50,164 nt of DNA. Source: Amoebidium appalachense (Eukaryota > Ichthyosporea). The stretch is taken from positions 1-50,164 of the forward strand of contig CAVNZM010000031.1 in the NCBI GenBank assembly GCA_963693365.1, given 5' to 3'. The position numbers were made by a program, and so were the translations under genes. A model generated the notes under the pieces. The model saw only the letters and a program-made list of their open reading frames with translations, was not told the origin of the DNA and ran no database searches. Position 1 is the first letter of the stretch, and the number at the start of each line of letters is the position of its first letter. Below are positions 7,558 through 16,665 of the stretch, in pieces.

Positions 7558-9324
7558 ATGTCTTCAAACATATCTCCTCCTCCGTACACGCCAATCGGCC
7601 CCACCTGGAAGCCCGCTCCCGACCACGAGTCGCGCGTGGACACGTCTTCGGTTCCCGCGTGGCCCGGCGTGCGCCCATTCTTTGCGCCGGACGGGGAGAA
7701 GGTGCTGACGTACCTCACGAAGTTCGACGGGCACGTGTTCTTTAACGCGGGATACTCCGCGTCCCTCGGGAGCAAGGAGGCGGGTGTGCGGAAGAACCCG
7801 GTTGTGTGGAAGAGTAACAATCCGGTCGTTCTTTCGAAGACTTCTGAGTTGATGAGGACCATTCTGAACCCAGAACTGTCCTCTGATTGGTTGGTTAGAT
7901 CGGCCTATGCAAACATCAAGAAACTACCCGCCGTGGGCAATCCGGATGGTTCTGTTGCCTACGCCTATGCGACTCACAACCTGGAGCCCAGCATCGAGAT
8001 GTACCGCGGGACCTGGTTTGGATTCGAGCTGACAGCGCCATTTCTACGCTACTGCTTCCCCGCGCTGGGCGACTTCTGGGACGGCGTGGTGATGGGTACA
8101 AAGGCGCCCTGCACGCATCCAGACACCTCAGTCTCGCCATCGATGGCGACGGAACACACTGATGTGATGTTGACAGGGAACGAGGTTGTCGCTAAAAAAG
8201 GCGACATCGTCCAAATCGGAAACCATGAAATGCGTGTGTGCGACGTTGGTGGTGTGAAAATGGCCAGCCTTGTCGATTATGTTATGTTGGTGAGAGCACT
8301 GGACAGATGTGCTGCAGCAAAATACATAAGTCGCCATCTATTGGATACGACAGGGGACCAATTGGTCAAAGTGACCAATTGCTCGTTTGGTATGGGAGGG
8401 AAGTTGTCACCTGCTGTTCCGGCGACATCTCTGGTCAAACTGACCTTCAAGATTGCATCCAACGCGCGCTACGGTTCCGCGATCATTGAGAAGTGGGCCA
8501 AAGATATAGCGCGTCTGGAAGGTGGGGATGGAACACTGGTGGAGGACATTGAGCGCAACCGTGCCACGGCACAGGCCAACCCCTCAGGACCCAATGCGTT
8601 CATGCGCGACAGCGTGAGGGGGGAGATGGATGCAGCTGGCACCCCCGAGAGGGAGCCCAAGAGACCCAGGCTAGGGGACATCACCCAGTTCATGACTAAC
8701 CAGGCCGAGATGGAGACTGCCCTAAGTCTGTACAAGGAGGCCCGCATTGCCGAATCTCCTATGTACACGGAGATCGCGAGGATGCGCGAGGAGGGGGTTT
8801 TGTGTGACAAGAAGGCGGCTATTCTCCGAGAAGAGCGTTTGAAGATTGAGGCACAATGTCGTCTTCTGGCGCTTCAACCCCATGCCCCCAAGTCCGATCA
8901 TGTCCCACCCGAATATGAGGATGCAAGCGAGCAGCTACGAAGGGTTACGAACTGTGTGTGCACCAAACAGCAGTCTGGTATCTACGTGTTTGTGTCTGAA
9001 TACGGTGACCCGCCATGTTTGAAGATCGGGCAGAGTTTGAAGGACGTGAAGGGTCGTATGAAACAGGCAGCTACATGGCATGTCGGTCCTAACAAGCGGT
9101 TGTTGTTTGCTCTCCCGGTTCCCTCGGAGCACCTGTTTCTGGCCGAGAAGTATCTCCACACTACACTCACCCACAAGAACGTGGAGCGTGAACTCTTCCG
9201 TGTAGATTACACATCTTTTGCTAGTGCGATGCTCGAGATGGCTAGGGAGTTCATGGAGGATGATCTAATCAGAGACCTGGTTGTGAGTGTATTCAAAAGT
9301 GCGAAGGGCGATGTGTCTGAGTGA
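7558..9324 (+). CDS. MSV199/BRO-like protein with C-terminal T5orf172 domain, long form
   Basis: 588 residues. Residues 1 to about 195 are an N-terminal region I do not recognise. Residues about 225-335 match the 48978 gene and the stand-alone 48508 gene: an MASLVDYxMLV helix, a GKxSPxVPATSLVKLTF strand and a YGSAIIxKWAxDIARL helix, the pattern of MSV199/KilA-N/BRO DNA-binding domains of insect viruses. A charged helical linker follows (about 390-455). The end, from about 470, is a T5orf172/GIY-YIG-like module, with GIYVFV, LKIGQS and a His/Glu-rich helix. Such proteins bind DNA and are thought to influence viral or host transcription. Residues 336-640 of the gene sequence are very similar to the right-end paralog, indicating recent duplication. 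A perfect GGTCA-N3-TGACC palindrome lies within the coding sequence at a variable linker (8359-8381). Confidence 0.8.
   Translation: MSSNISPPPYTPIGPTWKPAPDHESRVDTSSVPAWPGVRPFFAPDGEKVLTYLTKFDGHVFFNAGYSASLGSKEAGVRKNPVVWKSNNPVVLSKTSELMRTILNPELSSDWLVRSAYANIKKLPAVGNPDGSVAYAYATHNLEPSIEMYRGTWFGFELTAPFLRYCFPALGDFWDGVVMGTKAPCTHPDTSVSPSMATEHTDVMLTGNEVVAKKGDIVQIGNHEMRVCDVGGVKMASLVDYVMLVRALDRCAAAKYISRHLLDTTGDQLVKVTNCSFGMGGKLSPAVPATSLVKLTFKIASNARYGSAIIEKWAKDIARLEGGDGTLVEDIERNRATAQANPSGPNAFMRDSVRGEMDAAGTPEREPKRPRLGDITQFMTNQAEMETALSLYKEARIAESPMYTEIARMREEGVLCDKKAAILREERLKIEAQCRLLALQPHAPKSDHVPPEYEDASEQLRRVTNCVCTKQQSGIYVFVSEYGDPPCLKIGQSLKDVKGRMKQAATWHVGPNKRLLFALPVPSEHLFLAEKYLHTTLTHKNVERELFRVDYTSFASAMLEMAREFMEDDLIRDLVVSVFKSAKGDVSE
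8359..8381 (+). repeat. Perfect inverted repeat inside the MSV199 gene
   Basis: Arms CAATTGGTCA and TGACCAATTG are separated by AAG. The core matches the two copies upstream of this gene (7199-7211 and 7255-7267). It falls where the two MSV199 paralogs differ most, suggesting a later-acquired site. Confidence 0.7.
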
Positions 9325-9401
9325 TCACTTGGTGTCCGCGCATGCATACCGACCCATTGCAATTGGCTGCTTGTGCGGGGTGGTGTTGGTGAACCCGCGC
9401 C

Positions 9402-9436
9402 TATAAAACCCACTCGCGCAAGAAAAATTCCGCAGA
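9402..9436 (+). promoter_or_regulatory. TATA box and CAGA start region of the YqaJ gene
   Basis: TATAAAAC at 9402-9409, with CGCAGA 29-34 bases later, immediately before the ATG at 9437. A CCAAT-type ATTGGC lies at about 9361. Confidence 0.55.
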
Positions 9437-10093
9437 ATGGATCTCATCAGTCGCCTTCAACTACACGAAGTGCCCTACCCCCAAGGCTCGCCCGCGTGGC
9501 TGCGCGCCCGCGCATCCATGCTCACCGCGAGCGACGTGGGCGCGGCGCTGGGTGTGAATCCCTATCAGACCAGGAAACATCTCATCGAATGCAAATCTGG
9601 TCTGCAAAGACGAATCGTCGACCCCGTGTTCGTGGCATTCGGACACAAGCACGAGGCCAACGCGGCGGACGCGTACATGCGCGCGACGGGGCGCTCGTGC
9701 ATCGAGCTGGGGCTGATCCGGCACGCGGAGCACCGGTGGCTGGGGGCGAGCCCGGACCGGGTGACGCTGTGCGGGCGCGCGGTGGAGATCAAGGTGCCGT
9801 ACAAGCGCAAGTTCATGGACGGACAGCCGATCCCCGAGCACTATGTGGCGCAGGTGCAGACACAGCTGTTTGTGCTGGGGCTGGAGGTCGCGGACTTTGT
9901 GCAATTCGACCCGCGCGACGGGTCGCTGCGCATCGACGAGATCCCGCGGGACAAGGAGTGGTGGGCCAAGCACGGCAAGACATTAATGAGTTTCCAGGCC
10001 AAAGTGTTAGACATACGTGCAGATCACGAGCTGCAGGGATGGGAGACAGAGGACCAAGACACAGCGATTTGTCACATTCCCGATTTTATATAA
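9437..10093 (+). CDS. YqaJ/lambda-type exonuclease
   Basis: 218 residues, about the usual length of the YqaJ recombinase family. The catalytic set is complete: TASDVGAALGVNPY near residues 30-43, Glu73 in FGHKHE, Asp107 in GASPDR, Glu117-x-Lys119 in VEIKV, and the QVQ motif at Gln139/Gln141. Family members are 5'-3' exonucleases that resect double-stranded DNA ends for single-strand annealing recombination, often with a ssDNA-annealing protein; no partner is visible next door. The stop codon lies inside TATATAAA (10087-10094), a likely promoter for transcription further right. Motif completeness suggests an active enzyme. It would act on replicating viral DNA in the nucleus or factory. Confidence 0.9.
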   Translation: MDLISRLQLHEVPYPQGSPAWLRARASMLTASDVGAALGVNPYQTRKHLIECKSGLQRRIVDPVFVAFGHKHEANAADAYMRATGRSCIELGLIRHAEHRWLGASPDRVTLCGRAVEIKVPYKRKFMDGQPIPEHYVAQVQTQLFVLGLEVADFVQFDPRDGSLRIDEIPRDKEWWAKHGKTLMSFQAKVLDIRADHELQGWETEDQDTAICHIPDFI

Positions 10094-10094
10094 A
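10087..10094 (+). promoter_or_regulatory. TATATAAA box spanning the YqaJ stop codon
   Basis: A second TATA-rich site, GTATATATAC, lies near 10180. Either could drive the small basic gene at 10290. No clear TCAGT initiator is visible. Confidence 0.4.
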
Positions 10095-10289
10095 CTCGCA
10101 GGGCAATGTGTGTATAGATGGACACAATCCACCGACTACACCCCGGCCCCGGCCATCAGCCGCAGTAGCGGCATCGGCAGTATATATACGACAAAGGGAT
10201 GTACGGTAAGATAGAGCATCAACAGGTACCGCTTTATCAAATTTTGTTTTTTTGTGTAAGTGTGCTGGTCCGGGAGGCCAGGTGCCTGT

Positions 10290-10586
10290 ATGGTGGGTGA
10301 AAATGGATCCTGTGACACCATGACTGCTTTATGGTTAATATATTATGCAATGAAGCCCAAGTATGTCAAGGGACGGTACTGTAGAAGAGGCAAACGGATC
10401 TACCGCCGAAAGCTCCGAAACGCACGAAAAAAGTACAAAGTCCAAAAGAAACATCTAAAACGCATATGGGAACCATCCTATCGTGTACTTGACTATGTGA
10501 CCGGCATACCGACCATGACAACCAACAACGGGTGGGACATCACAAGCTACGAGTACCCCCTACACTACAACATTTCCCGTATGTAA
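10290..10586 (+). CDS. Small highly basic protein
   Basis: 98 residues from the ATG at 10290; later in-frame ATGs are at 10320 and 10350. A short hydrophobic stretch (ALWLIYYAM) is followed by a strongly basic segment rich in Arg and Lys (GRYCRRGKRIYRRKLRN and on), then a Tyr-rich C-terminus. If translation starts at 10350, the protein begins directly with the basic part, like small DNA-condensing core proteins of some DNA viruses. That comparison is by composition only; no family is recognised. It sits between the YqaJ gene and the convergent coiled-coil gene, only 2 bases from the latter's stop. Confidence 0.55.
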   Translation: MVGENGSCDTMTALWLIYYAMKPKYVKGRYCRRGKRIYRRKLRNARKKYKVQKKHLKRIWEPSYRVLDYVTGIPTMTTNNGWDITSYEYPLHYNISRM

Positions 10587-10588
10587 GT

Positions 10589-12974
10589 CTACAAGGCCGC
10601 GGCCGCGTTGGAGGGGGGCTCGTCGTTGCCGGGGCCGTCGGCGCGATGGCGTCTGCGAGGTGTTTCTTCGTCCCGCCCGTCGCCATCGTCCGCCTCCGAC
10701 CTCCGCCTTTTCTGGGCGGATTGCGACTCGAACACTTCCATTAAACCCTTCAACCGGGCGCCGACCCCGGCCTCGATGCGAGATTCTATGTCTTTTTCCA
10801 GGTCTTCTTTTTCCTTGGCCAGTCCGGTAATCCTCGCATCCTTCGATTCCAATTTCGTTGCGAATTTCTGGTTCCTGTTACGTTCCAACTCATAGGACCG
10901 TGTGATCTTTGACACCTCCCGTGTGAGGTTGGCCACCTTCCCTATCTCGTCAGCGAGTTCCGTCTTGAGTTCTTTAAGTTCCCGCTCGAGGCGTTTTCGC
11001 TCCGTTTCCTTAGTCTCCTTCCATTTCGTATTTTCGGCTTCGAGTTTGCGAACTTTCTCTTCGAGGCCGTTGATCTTTGTCGAGTCCGCGTTGTTACGAC
11101 GTGTGAGCTCCTCGATCTTCGCTTCCTTCTCCGCGCTAAGCTTCTCTAAGGTTTCCCTCGTCTCTTTTCCTCCCACGACTGCGATCTTCAAATTTTGCTT
11201 CAGCGTCGCGCTTTCCTGCTCGAGCTTAACGATCTGCGCGCGGTACCGCCCCGAAACCATGCCGATGAGGCGCGTGATGGTGGAAACAACCTCCATAGTG
11301 GCCACGGAGTCGCCGTCGAGTAGACCGGATAGGTCGCTCAAGGGGTCGGCTGAGGGTGGGAGTGCGAGGCGCGCGGGCCGTCTAACGTCTTGCTCCTGCT
11401 CCTCCTTCTCAGTCTCTCGTTCGATCTCTCGCTCCGCTCCCTTGTTCTCTTCACGCTCATCTCGCTCCGTTCCCTCGTTCTGTGGATCTCGTTCCAAATC
11501 TCGCTCCTCTCGCACTTGCTCCTCTCTCTCCTTCTCTCGTTCCTCCGCTCGCTCCATCTCTCGTTCCTTCTCTCGCACTCGCTCCCTCCGCTTGCTCCTT
11601 CTCTCGCTCCCTCCGCCCGCTCCTTCTTCTCTCGCTCCTTCTCTCGCACTCGCTCCCTCCGCTTGCTCCTTCTCTCGCTCCTCCGCTCGCTCCTTCTTCT
11701 CTCGCTCCTTCTCTCGCTCCTTCTCTCGCACTCGCTCCCTCCGCTTGCTCCTTCTCTCGTTCCTCCGCTCGCTCCTTCTCTCGCTCCTTCTTCTCTCGCT
11801 CCATCTCTCGCTCCTTCTTCTCTCGCTCTATCTCTCGCTCCTTCTCTCGCTCCTTCTTCTCTCGCTCCATCTCTCGCTCCTTCTTCTCTCGCTCTATCTC
11901 TCGCTCCTTCTCTCGCTCCATCTCTCGCTCCTTCTCTCGTTCCATCTCTCGCTCCTTCTCTCTCTTGTTGTCCTCTCGCTCCTTTCGCTTCTTTCGCTCC
12001 ATTTCTCGATCTCTCTCTCGACCTTGCTCTCTCTCTCGGTTAATTCGCGCCCCCCCTCGCCGCTGACTCTGCAGCTGTTTCTGTTGCTGGGCCCCAGCAG
12101 GCGAATGGAACAGTCCGGTCGTGGAAAATGGTTGGTGTTGCCCCGTGTGTGCCCCAGGAGAGAAGAGTCGTGGCTGTGCAAATGGTATAGGCTGTGGAGA
12201 GGCCTGCACAGGCCGTGTCATTAGGGGTTGTGGCTGAAACCCGAATTGCCGAGGGTCGAGAGTGTTGGGTAGAATTGGTCTGTTTTTGGTGCCGCCGGTC
12301 GTGGTTTGGGGTCCCGTGGTGGGAGCTGCCGGGGATGCAGAGGACGGTGCTGTCAGGGGTGGAAGATCGAAGTCGAGAAACCAATCTACAGTGGTGTGAA
12401 AACCAATCTCTTCCTCTTGTGGGTTCGCGTTCACGTCCAAACACGCGAAATTTTCAATCGCCAACCAATCTATGTCCTGGGGCGGAATTGTCATCGAAGG
12501 GCGGAAAGTCTTTCCGGGTGTAAAACGTTGCAAAAATGTTGCCAATGAACACGGATAAACCAACGCGTTCACACTGGTCAAACATGTAGCCGTTAAAGGG
12601 TCAACATAGAGGACTTTCAACTCATCGGCTACATGCCTTAGTATCCCGGCTGCTTTTCTCAGGCGGAGGAATTCAGAAAGCGAAGGTGTCGTGATGTGTT
12701 CATTTGGCTGTGTGCGCGATAAACAATGTGAAGCAACGTGCATGAAATGGTGGAACGGCGTATTTGGTCCTGTTTTTGTAAAAGGTACACAAACGTGGTT
12801 GTGGTCATCTATGCACTCGCCCAACGCGCACGATTTATCTATAGTCACATCCAAAAACACATCATCTCCCCTCGTCACTAACGCTGCCTCAAAATATCGA
12901 TCTTCACCAACTCTGACTCCAATAGTGCCTGGGGCGTACAGGCGCAATAAGCATGCAAACTGTGCTCTGTCCAT
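10589..12974 (-). CDS. Coiled-coil protein with Arg/Glu repeat tract, frame change inside the tract
   Basis: The N-terminal frame starts at ATG 12974 and encodes a globular part of about 190 residues, then a Pro/Gln-rich segment, then a long RERE/KE repeat. The C-terminal frame (to TAG 10589) continues the same charged repeat and ends in a clear coiled coil (KLEQESATL, LEEKVRKLEAEN, KEKEDLEKDIE). The tail is basic (QKRRRSEADDG, TPRRRHRAD), like a nuclear localisation signal. The frames are offset by +1 and overlap at 11457-11731, within tandem GAGCGAGAGAAG-type DNA. One gene with an indel in the repeat is the simplest reading; two genes or an intron are alternatives. The globular part matches nothing I recognise. 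A comparable layout (disordered, coiled coil, basic) occurs at 26236-27558. Confidence 0.65.
11400..12040 (-). repeat. Purine-rich tandem repeats inside the coiled-coil gene
   Basis: Degenerate 6-21-base units of GAGCGAGAGAAG type. All three minus-strand frames stay largely open, which explains the many spurious Ser/Leu frames on the plus strand. Confidence 0.8.
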
Positions 12975-13425
12975 ATCTCGTGGAGTCTACGGATTCTTAC
13001 GCATTTTCGGCCTAGCGATTTAGTACATTGTGGCAGCTCATTTGGCAAGGGCTGGTTTTTGTGCGTTTTTTTTTTATCAAAGAGTCGCGCAGCCAATCGT
13101 TCACTTCCGATGAACCAACAACCACTCGTTAATTCGATAGGAAATCGGTGATTTGATGACATTCAGCCAACAAATGGGTTGTTGCCATGTGTAAATAATG
13201 ATTGGTTTGTCGAAATGTCTCGCATTTTTCTTGACTTGTTGGATCGCTGATCTTCAACCAAACATATATCTACAATTTGCTTTTCTGTTATTTTAATTGG
13301 CTAGACGTCATGCAAGTGTTTTGGGCTAAAAGATTCCCGTGCTGTGATTGGTTGCTCAATCGTATCACGTTGGAAGATGCATCGGTATGTTGTTTTGCTT
13401 TATTGAGCCCCTCGGGTCGGACGTT
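12975..13425. other. Intergenic region without a recognised gene
   Basis: The stretch is AT-richer than its neighbours, with CCAAT-type motifs (GCCAATCG near 13092, ATGATTGG near 13200, GTGATTGG near 13345). It should contain the promoter of the minus-strand gene starting at 12974, but no TATA box is obvious. Confidence 0.4.
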
Positions 13426-13851
13426 CTACTCCGAGTCGCCGTCGTCGAGGATGGAATCTGTTTCTATATAGTTGTCCTTGTCGACGTGTTTGAGTGATTG
13501 CTTTGTGGCGAGGTCTTTGTCCGGTATGGCAGTCAGGAAGGATACCAGGTCGTTGGCCTTTTTCGTGTCCTTGAAGTACGTTTCGAGCTGACGGCGGAGA
13601 TACTGTTCGCTTAGTTGTGGCTTTTTGATTGATTCTTGAAGAATCAGAAGGTCTTTCGTGGGAAGCTCGAGTGACCTGACATTTCCAGACGACATGTACT
13701 TCAGAATGGCCTTCTTTATAGTATTCATTTTCTTGGTCACAGGTTTTGTCTGTGCCGCGTGCTCCTTGATCTGTGCGTGGAGGGTTGCATAGTCACGCAA
13801 AACGCCCTTCAAGCTCTCTACATTGGAGATCTCGGTGTTTGGTTTTCCCAT
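13426..13851 (-). CDS. Helical protein of unknown function
   Basis: 141 residues, start ATG 13851. The sequence is almost wholly helical by composition. It has an amphipathic N-terminal coil (YATLHAQIKEHAAQTKPVTKK), a middle with LELPTKDLLILQ, and a C-terminal helix before an acidic tail (DSILDDGDSE). No membrane segment or signal is present. Short helical proteins with an ELPTKD-like element exist in several giant-virus groups, but I cannot place it in a named family. The ATG lies 17 bases after an AAAATATTAT element (13868-13877), the same promoter type as two D5 paralogs and the five-finger gene. Confidence 0.75.
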   Translation of the reverse strand: MGKPNTEISNVESLKGVLRDYATLHAQIKEHAAQTKPVTKKMNTIKKAILKYMSSGNVRSLELPTKDLLILQESIKKPQLSEQYLRRQLETYFKDTKKANDLVSFLTAIPDKDLATKQSLKHVDKDNYIETDSILDDGDSE

Positions 13852-13867
13852 TTGCTATTACACACAC

Positions 13868-13877
13868 ATAATATTTT
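13868..13877 (-). promoter_or_regulatory. AATATTAT-type promoter element
   Basis: Reads AAAATATTAT on the minus strand, 17 bases before ATG 13851. Confidence 0.55.
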
Positions 13878-13907
13878 GTGGTGTTTTCGGCGAAGTCGTG
13901 GTGCTAA

Positions 13908-13967
13908 CGTCATCGAGTCTTGGTTCTGCTTGCGTCATCGAGTCTTGTTCTGCTTGCGTCATCGACG
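13908..13967 (+). repeat. Short direct repeats with TATA box
   Basis: GTCATCGAGTCTTG followed by TTCTGCTTGC is repeated twice with a third partial copy, directly upstream of TATAAATG at 13970-13977. They look like upstream promoter elements of the following gene. Confidence 0.45.
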
Positions 13968-14043
13968 ATTATAAATGACGATGTCATCGACCGCGAGCTC
14001 GACGTTTCGATCATTGGTTGGATTTGTCCGTGTGAACCCCAAG

Positions 14044-14499
14044 ATGCGTTTTGCGACGACCGGGGCGAGTTGTGTGCCGTTGTGCTTTTTCAACCATCCT
14101 GTCGAAGGAGCCTCCGTGTTCCTAGCCCGACCCCGTGCCTACAATCCATTTGGGGGTGTCGAGAGGTGGAGCCTTGAGACGGGCCCCGTTGGCTTCCCAA
14201 GCGCTGGTCTGGCGCGGTTTTGCGAGTTGACCACGGCGTACGTCGTGCTGGTAGTCGATTATCCGACGTTTGTTGTGTGGGGCAAATGTACAATCTCGTT
14301 GGTTAATCGCCATCGCGCGGAACCTGGCGTTGGCCAATCAGCGTTGCTGCGCGCGTCACCGGGCAGTGCAAACGCGGATAGGCGGGTTGGGGCCGCGTCG
14401 GCTGACATACTCGCGCTGGACGTCTTGCTGCCGTTCGATGTAACCGGTGCGCGTCTCGTGGGATACCCAGCGGTCGCCACGGGGTCGTGGTATTTTTGA
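14044..14499 (+). CDS. Unknown protein, N-terminal part (frame change near 14490)
   Basis: The frame is open from an ATG at 13975, but this touches the TATA box at 13970-13977, so the ATG at 14044 is more plausible; that gives 151 residues to the TGA at 14497. It is hydrophobic and beta-rich in appearance (VVLVVDYPTFVVWGKCTISLV) with no known motif. The next frame begins exactly where this one ends and has no nearby ATG. The junction lies on a run of five T (about 14490-14495), so the two are probably one gene with a frame change. The repeated V-x-VVD/VSVDW beta pattern in both halves recalls a beta-propeller; this is a guess from composition. Confidence 0.5.
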   Translation: MRFATTGASCVPLCFFNHPVEGASVFLARPRAYNPFGGVERWSLETGPVGFPSAGLARFCELTTAYVVLVVDYPTFVVWGKCTISLVNRHRAEPGVGQSALLRASPGSANADRRVGAASADILALDVLLPFDVTGARLVGYPAVATGSWYF

Positions 14500-15287
14500 T
14501 CCACAGCAGCCCAGATCTGGGTGACTGGGCCTGTCCGCAGCTCCGGGGATATGGGACCGGTACTGCCGGGGCTGGGAAAGGACCCGGGTTGCCGCTTTGG
14601 TCGATGGACCGACATGTGGTCTCCGAGCATCCGTGTTCTGTGGGCGACTCGCTTGTTGTGTTGTGTCGGGGAGAGCGAGGATCGACGTTTGTTGTGTCGG
14701 TTGATTGGGTCACGGGTGCGCGGAACTGGAGTGTCTGTCTGGGTGGGTGGATGGGTGCGATGGGGGTGTTGTCGGTGTCGAGTGTCGATATCCGTGTTCT
14801 GTACCACAATCATGCGCCAGGTGAGGACGGGACGCTCGCGGTGGTGGACGCGATCGGTCTGCGGGACGGCCGACTTCTTGGGGAATGCAGAGTGGATATG
14901 CTGACGACTTGTAGACCTCATTGGTGCGGTGATGAAGTCGGGTGTGCATTCTGTTCAAAGGCACCCCTCGAGCCCACACATCGATACTTTGCCAAGCGTG
15001 CGTTATGTACTTGTTGGGTGGATATGTACGAGAGGACGGTGTTGTGCCGCGGGGGCGACCGATTGTATGTTGGTCGCCTGGGTTTCAGTAGAGGGGATAG
15101 CGATGTGCTGATATACGAAGTCGGCGCTGACGATGTGGTGCGTCTTGTCAGCCAGCATCGCGTGTTTCTGGATGGTGTCGTGCACGCGCTGACCATGAGT
15201 GTCGCCAGTCGATTCGTTGTTTTGGGCGCACACGTGACCGCCGATGGAGGGAGTATCTTTCAGGTTTTCCGGTGGAAGATCGAGTGA
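14487..15287 (+). CDS. Unknown protein, C-terminal part, beta-propeller-like
   Basis: 266 codons open from 14487 with no ATG until 14604, so it is most likely the continuation of 14044-14499. It has repeating beta-rich segments of 40-50 residues, for example GSTFVVSVDWVTGARNW, GTLAVVDAIGLRDGRLLGE and CRGGDRLYVGRLGFSRGD, in the style of WD40 or PQQ propellers, though no canonical WD or PQQ motif is present. Cysteines cluster in the middle (CRPHWCGDEVGCAFC), possibly a metal site. It is followed by a 370-base spacer (15288-15655) with no gene, where the next gene on the other strand converges. Confidence 0.55.
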   Translation: MVFLIHSSPDLGDWACPQLRGYGTGTAGAGKGPGLPLWSMDRHVVSEHPCSVGDSLVVLCRGERGSTFVVSVDWVTGARNWSVCLGGWMGAMGVLSVSSVDIRVLYHNHAPGEDGTLAVVDAIGLRDGRLLGECRVDMLTTCRPHWCGDEVGCAFCSKAPLEPTHRYFAKRALCTCWVDMYERTVLCRGGDRLYVGRLGFSRGDSDVLIYEVGADDVVRLVSQHRVFLDGVVHALTMSVASRFVVLGAHVTADGGSIFQVFRWKIE

Positions 15288-15655
15288 TGTGTGGGCTACT
15301 ATTGCCCGGTGTACTAACGATTTGAAGCTACACAGCTGGCTATTTTTGCTTTCGTGCTCGGTCATTAGTATTCAATATTACACACCATGTTCTGTCATTT
15401 GGTTTCGGTGTTGGCACTAAGATATGTAATTGCACACCGACATGTGTCGACGGTTCATAGTCTTTGCTTCTGTTTGCCAGCACTGCCAAAGTTTGTATCC
15501 ATCAAACATTATATATAAACTGTATCTGTATCTGTGTGTTGTTCCCCGTTCCGTGCATGCTCGATAATAGCACGTAAAATAATGGGTTAGTCTCATATGA
15601 CCACTGATTCGATGTATCCTCGGGTGGGTGCGGCGTCCCATGCAGGGCAGCCATG
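15288..15655. other. Convergent intergenic spacer
   Basis: No gene, repeat or clear poly(A) signal is seen. A TATATATAAAC stretch near 15510 is A+T-rich, but no open frame follows it. Confidence 0.35.
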
Positions 15656-16579
15656 TCACGGTGTGTGTTGCGTTTGTGCTGTGGATTGTGCGTACGGGTC
15701 GAGCTTGCGTTCGTGGCCGACAAAGAAGTTTGTCGTGAGAGTCGCGATTGTTCGGCTTGATGCGAGTGTCACTTGGTATGCCTTGAGGGATGCACATGCA
15801 AATGCTTTGTCGTCGAAGAAAGACTCGCATCTCGCCAGTGTTTTTGAGATTGTTGTCGAGCCGGATTTGACGGCCGTGACCGTTCCACAGTCGTGCAGTG
15901 GAAACGCAACATATGTGCCTTCAAAAGCACCCTTGATGGTCCAACAAGGACTCTGTTTGTCTCCAGAGAAGTGGATCAGTCCTGAAGATATTGCCCCGTG
16001 AACTGTCTCGTCGTATGTCATCCACGGAGACGATCCGTGTGTGAATACGCGGCCGCCGTGTACATCCAGAAATGCAATTCTATGGATGTTTGGGTCCCTC
16101 GATGTGGCCGTTTTCTGTTGGGGTTCGTTATTTTCCTGGTAGAGTCTTTTGTAATTGGCGAGTTCGTGGTGAAGCCTAATGTTATCCTTTTCCGTCTCTT
16201 GTAATGAATTTATAAGCCTGTTCTGATTATTTAAGAGCTTGATCGCGTTGCTTATTTGCGACATGATACTTTCCAATCCCTTCTCGAGTGGATCGTCTTT
16301 GGTTTTTTCTGTTGTGCTAGGTTGCAAATGAGCAGCCATCGTCGTGAAATGATTCAAAATTTTGAGTGTCTGTGTGGAGGTTCTGTTAAACATGTTTATT
16401 ATATTTTTAATGTCGTCTATTTTGTTTGGGTCGTCGACATCAGTGCCACCCCCAACTGTTCCCGATCCAGCGGTGTCGCTTTCTTTTGGCATTTTCGATA
16501 ACAATCTGACGATGTCATCGTGTGTGGCGCTCAGTGAATTCCGAATTCCGCTTAGAATTTCTTCGTTTACGGTTGACAT
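15656..16579 (-). CDS. Unknown protein with N-terminal coiled coil
   Basis: 307 residues, start ATG 16579. Residues about 1-150 are helical with heptad-like stretches (LEKGLESIMSQISNAIKLLNNQNRLI and the following LHHELANYKRLYQ). They are split by a Gly/Ser-rich loop (AGSGTVGGGTDVDD). Residues about 160-300 look globular and mixed alpha/beta, with several aromatic residues and Cys. There is no signal peptide or membrane helix. The layout, an oligomerising coil plus a globular tail, resembles viral attachment or tegument-like structural proteins, but no family is recognised. The 134-bp array begins about 90 bases upstream, so the array may carry its promoter or enhancer; a CCAAT box (GACCAATAA) lies near 16632. 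Confidence 0.7.
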   Translation of the reverse strand: MSTVNEEILSGIRNSLSATHDDIVRLLSKMPKESDTAGSGTVGGGTDVDDPNKIDDIKNIINMFNRTSTQTLKILNHFTTMAAHLQPSTTEKTKDDPLEKGLESIMSQISNAIKLLNNQNRLINSLQETEKDNIRLHHELANYKRLYQENNEPQQKTATSRDPNIHRIAFLDVHGGRVFTHGSSPWMTYDETVHGAISSGLIHFSGDKQSPCWTIKGAFEGTYVAFPLHDCGTVTAVKSGSTTISKTLARCESFFDDKAFACASLKAYQVTLASSRTIATLTTNFFVGHERKLDPYAQSTAQTQHTP

Positions 16580-16665
16580 TTCTGTTTATCATTGCTGTGA
16601 AAATATCGACACCGCCCGAGCGACAAATTATTGGTCTCGTAACGGACACGCCAATCGGCTAGTCT

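Noticed and set aside
10902-12224. 440-codon Ser/Leu-rich plus-strand frame
   Set aside because: It is the antisense shadow of the Arg/Glu repeat in the coiled-coil gene.
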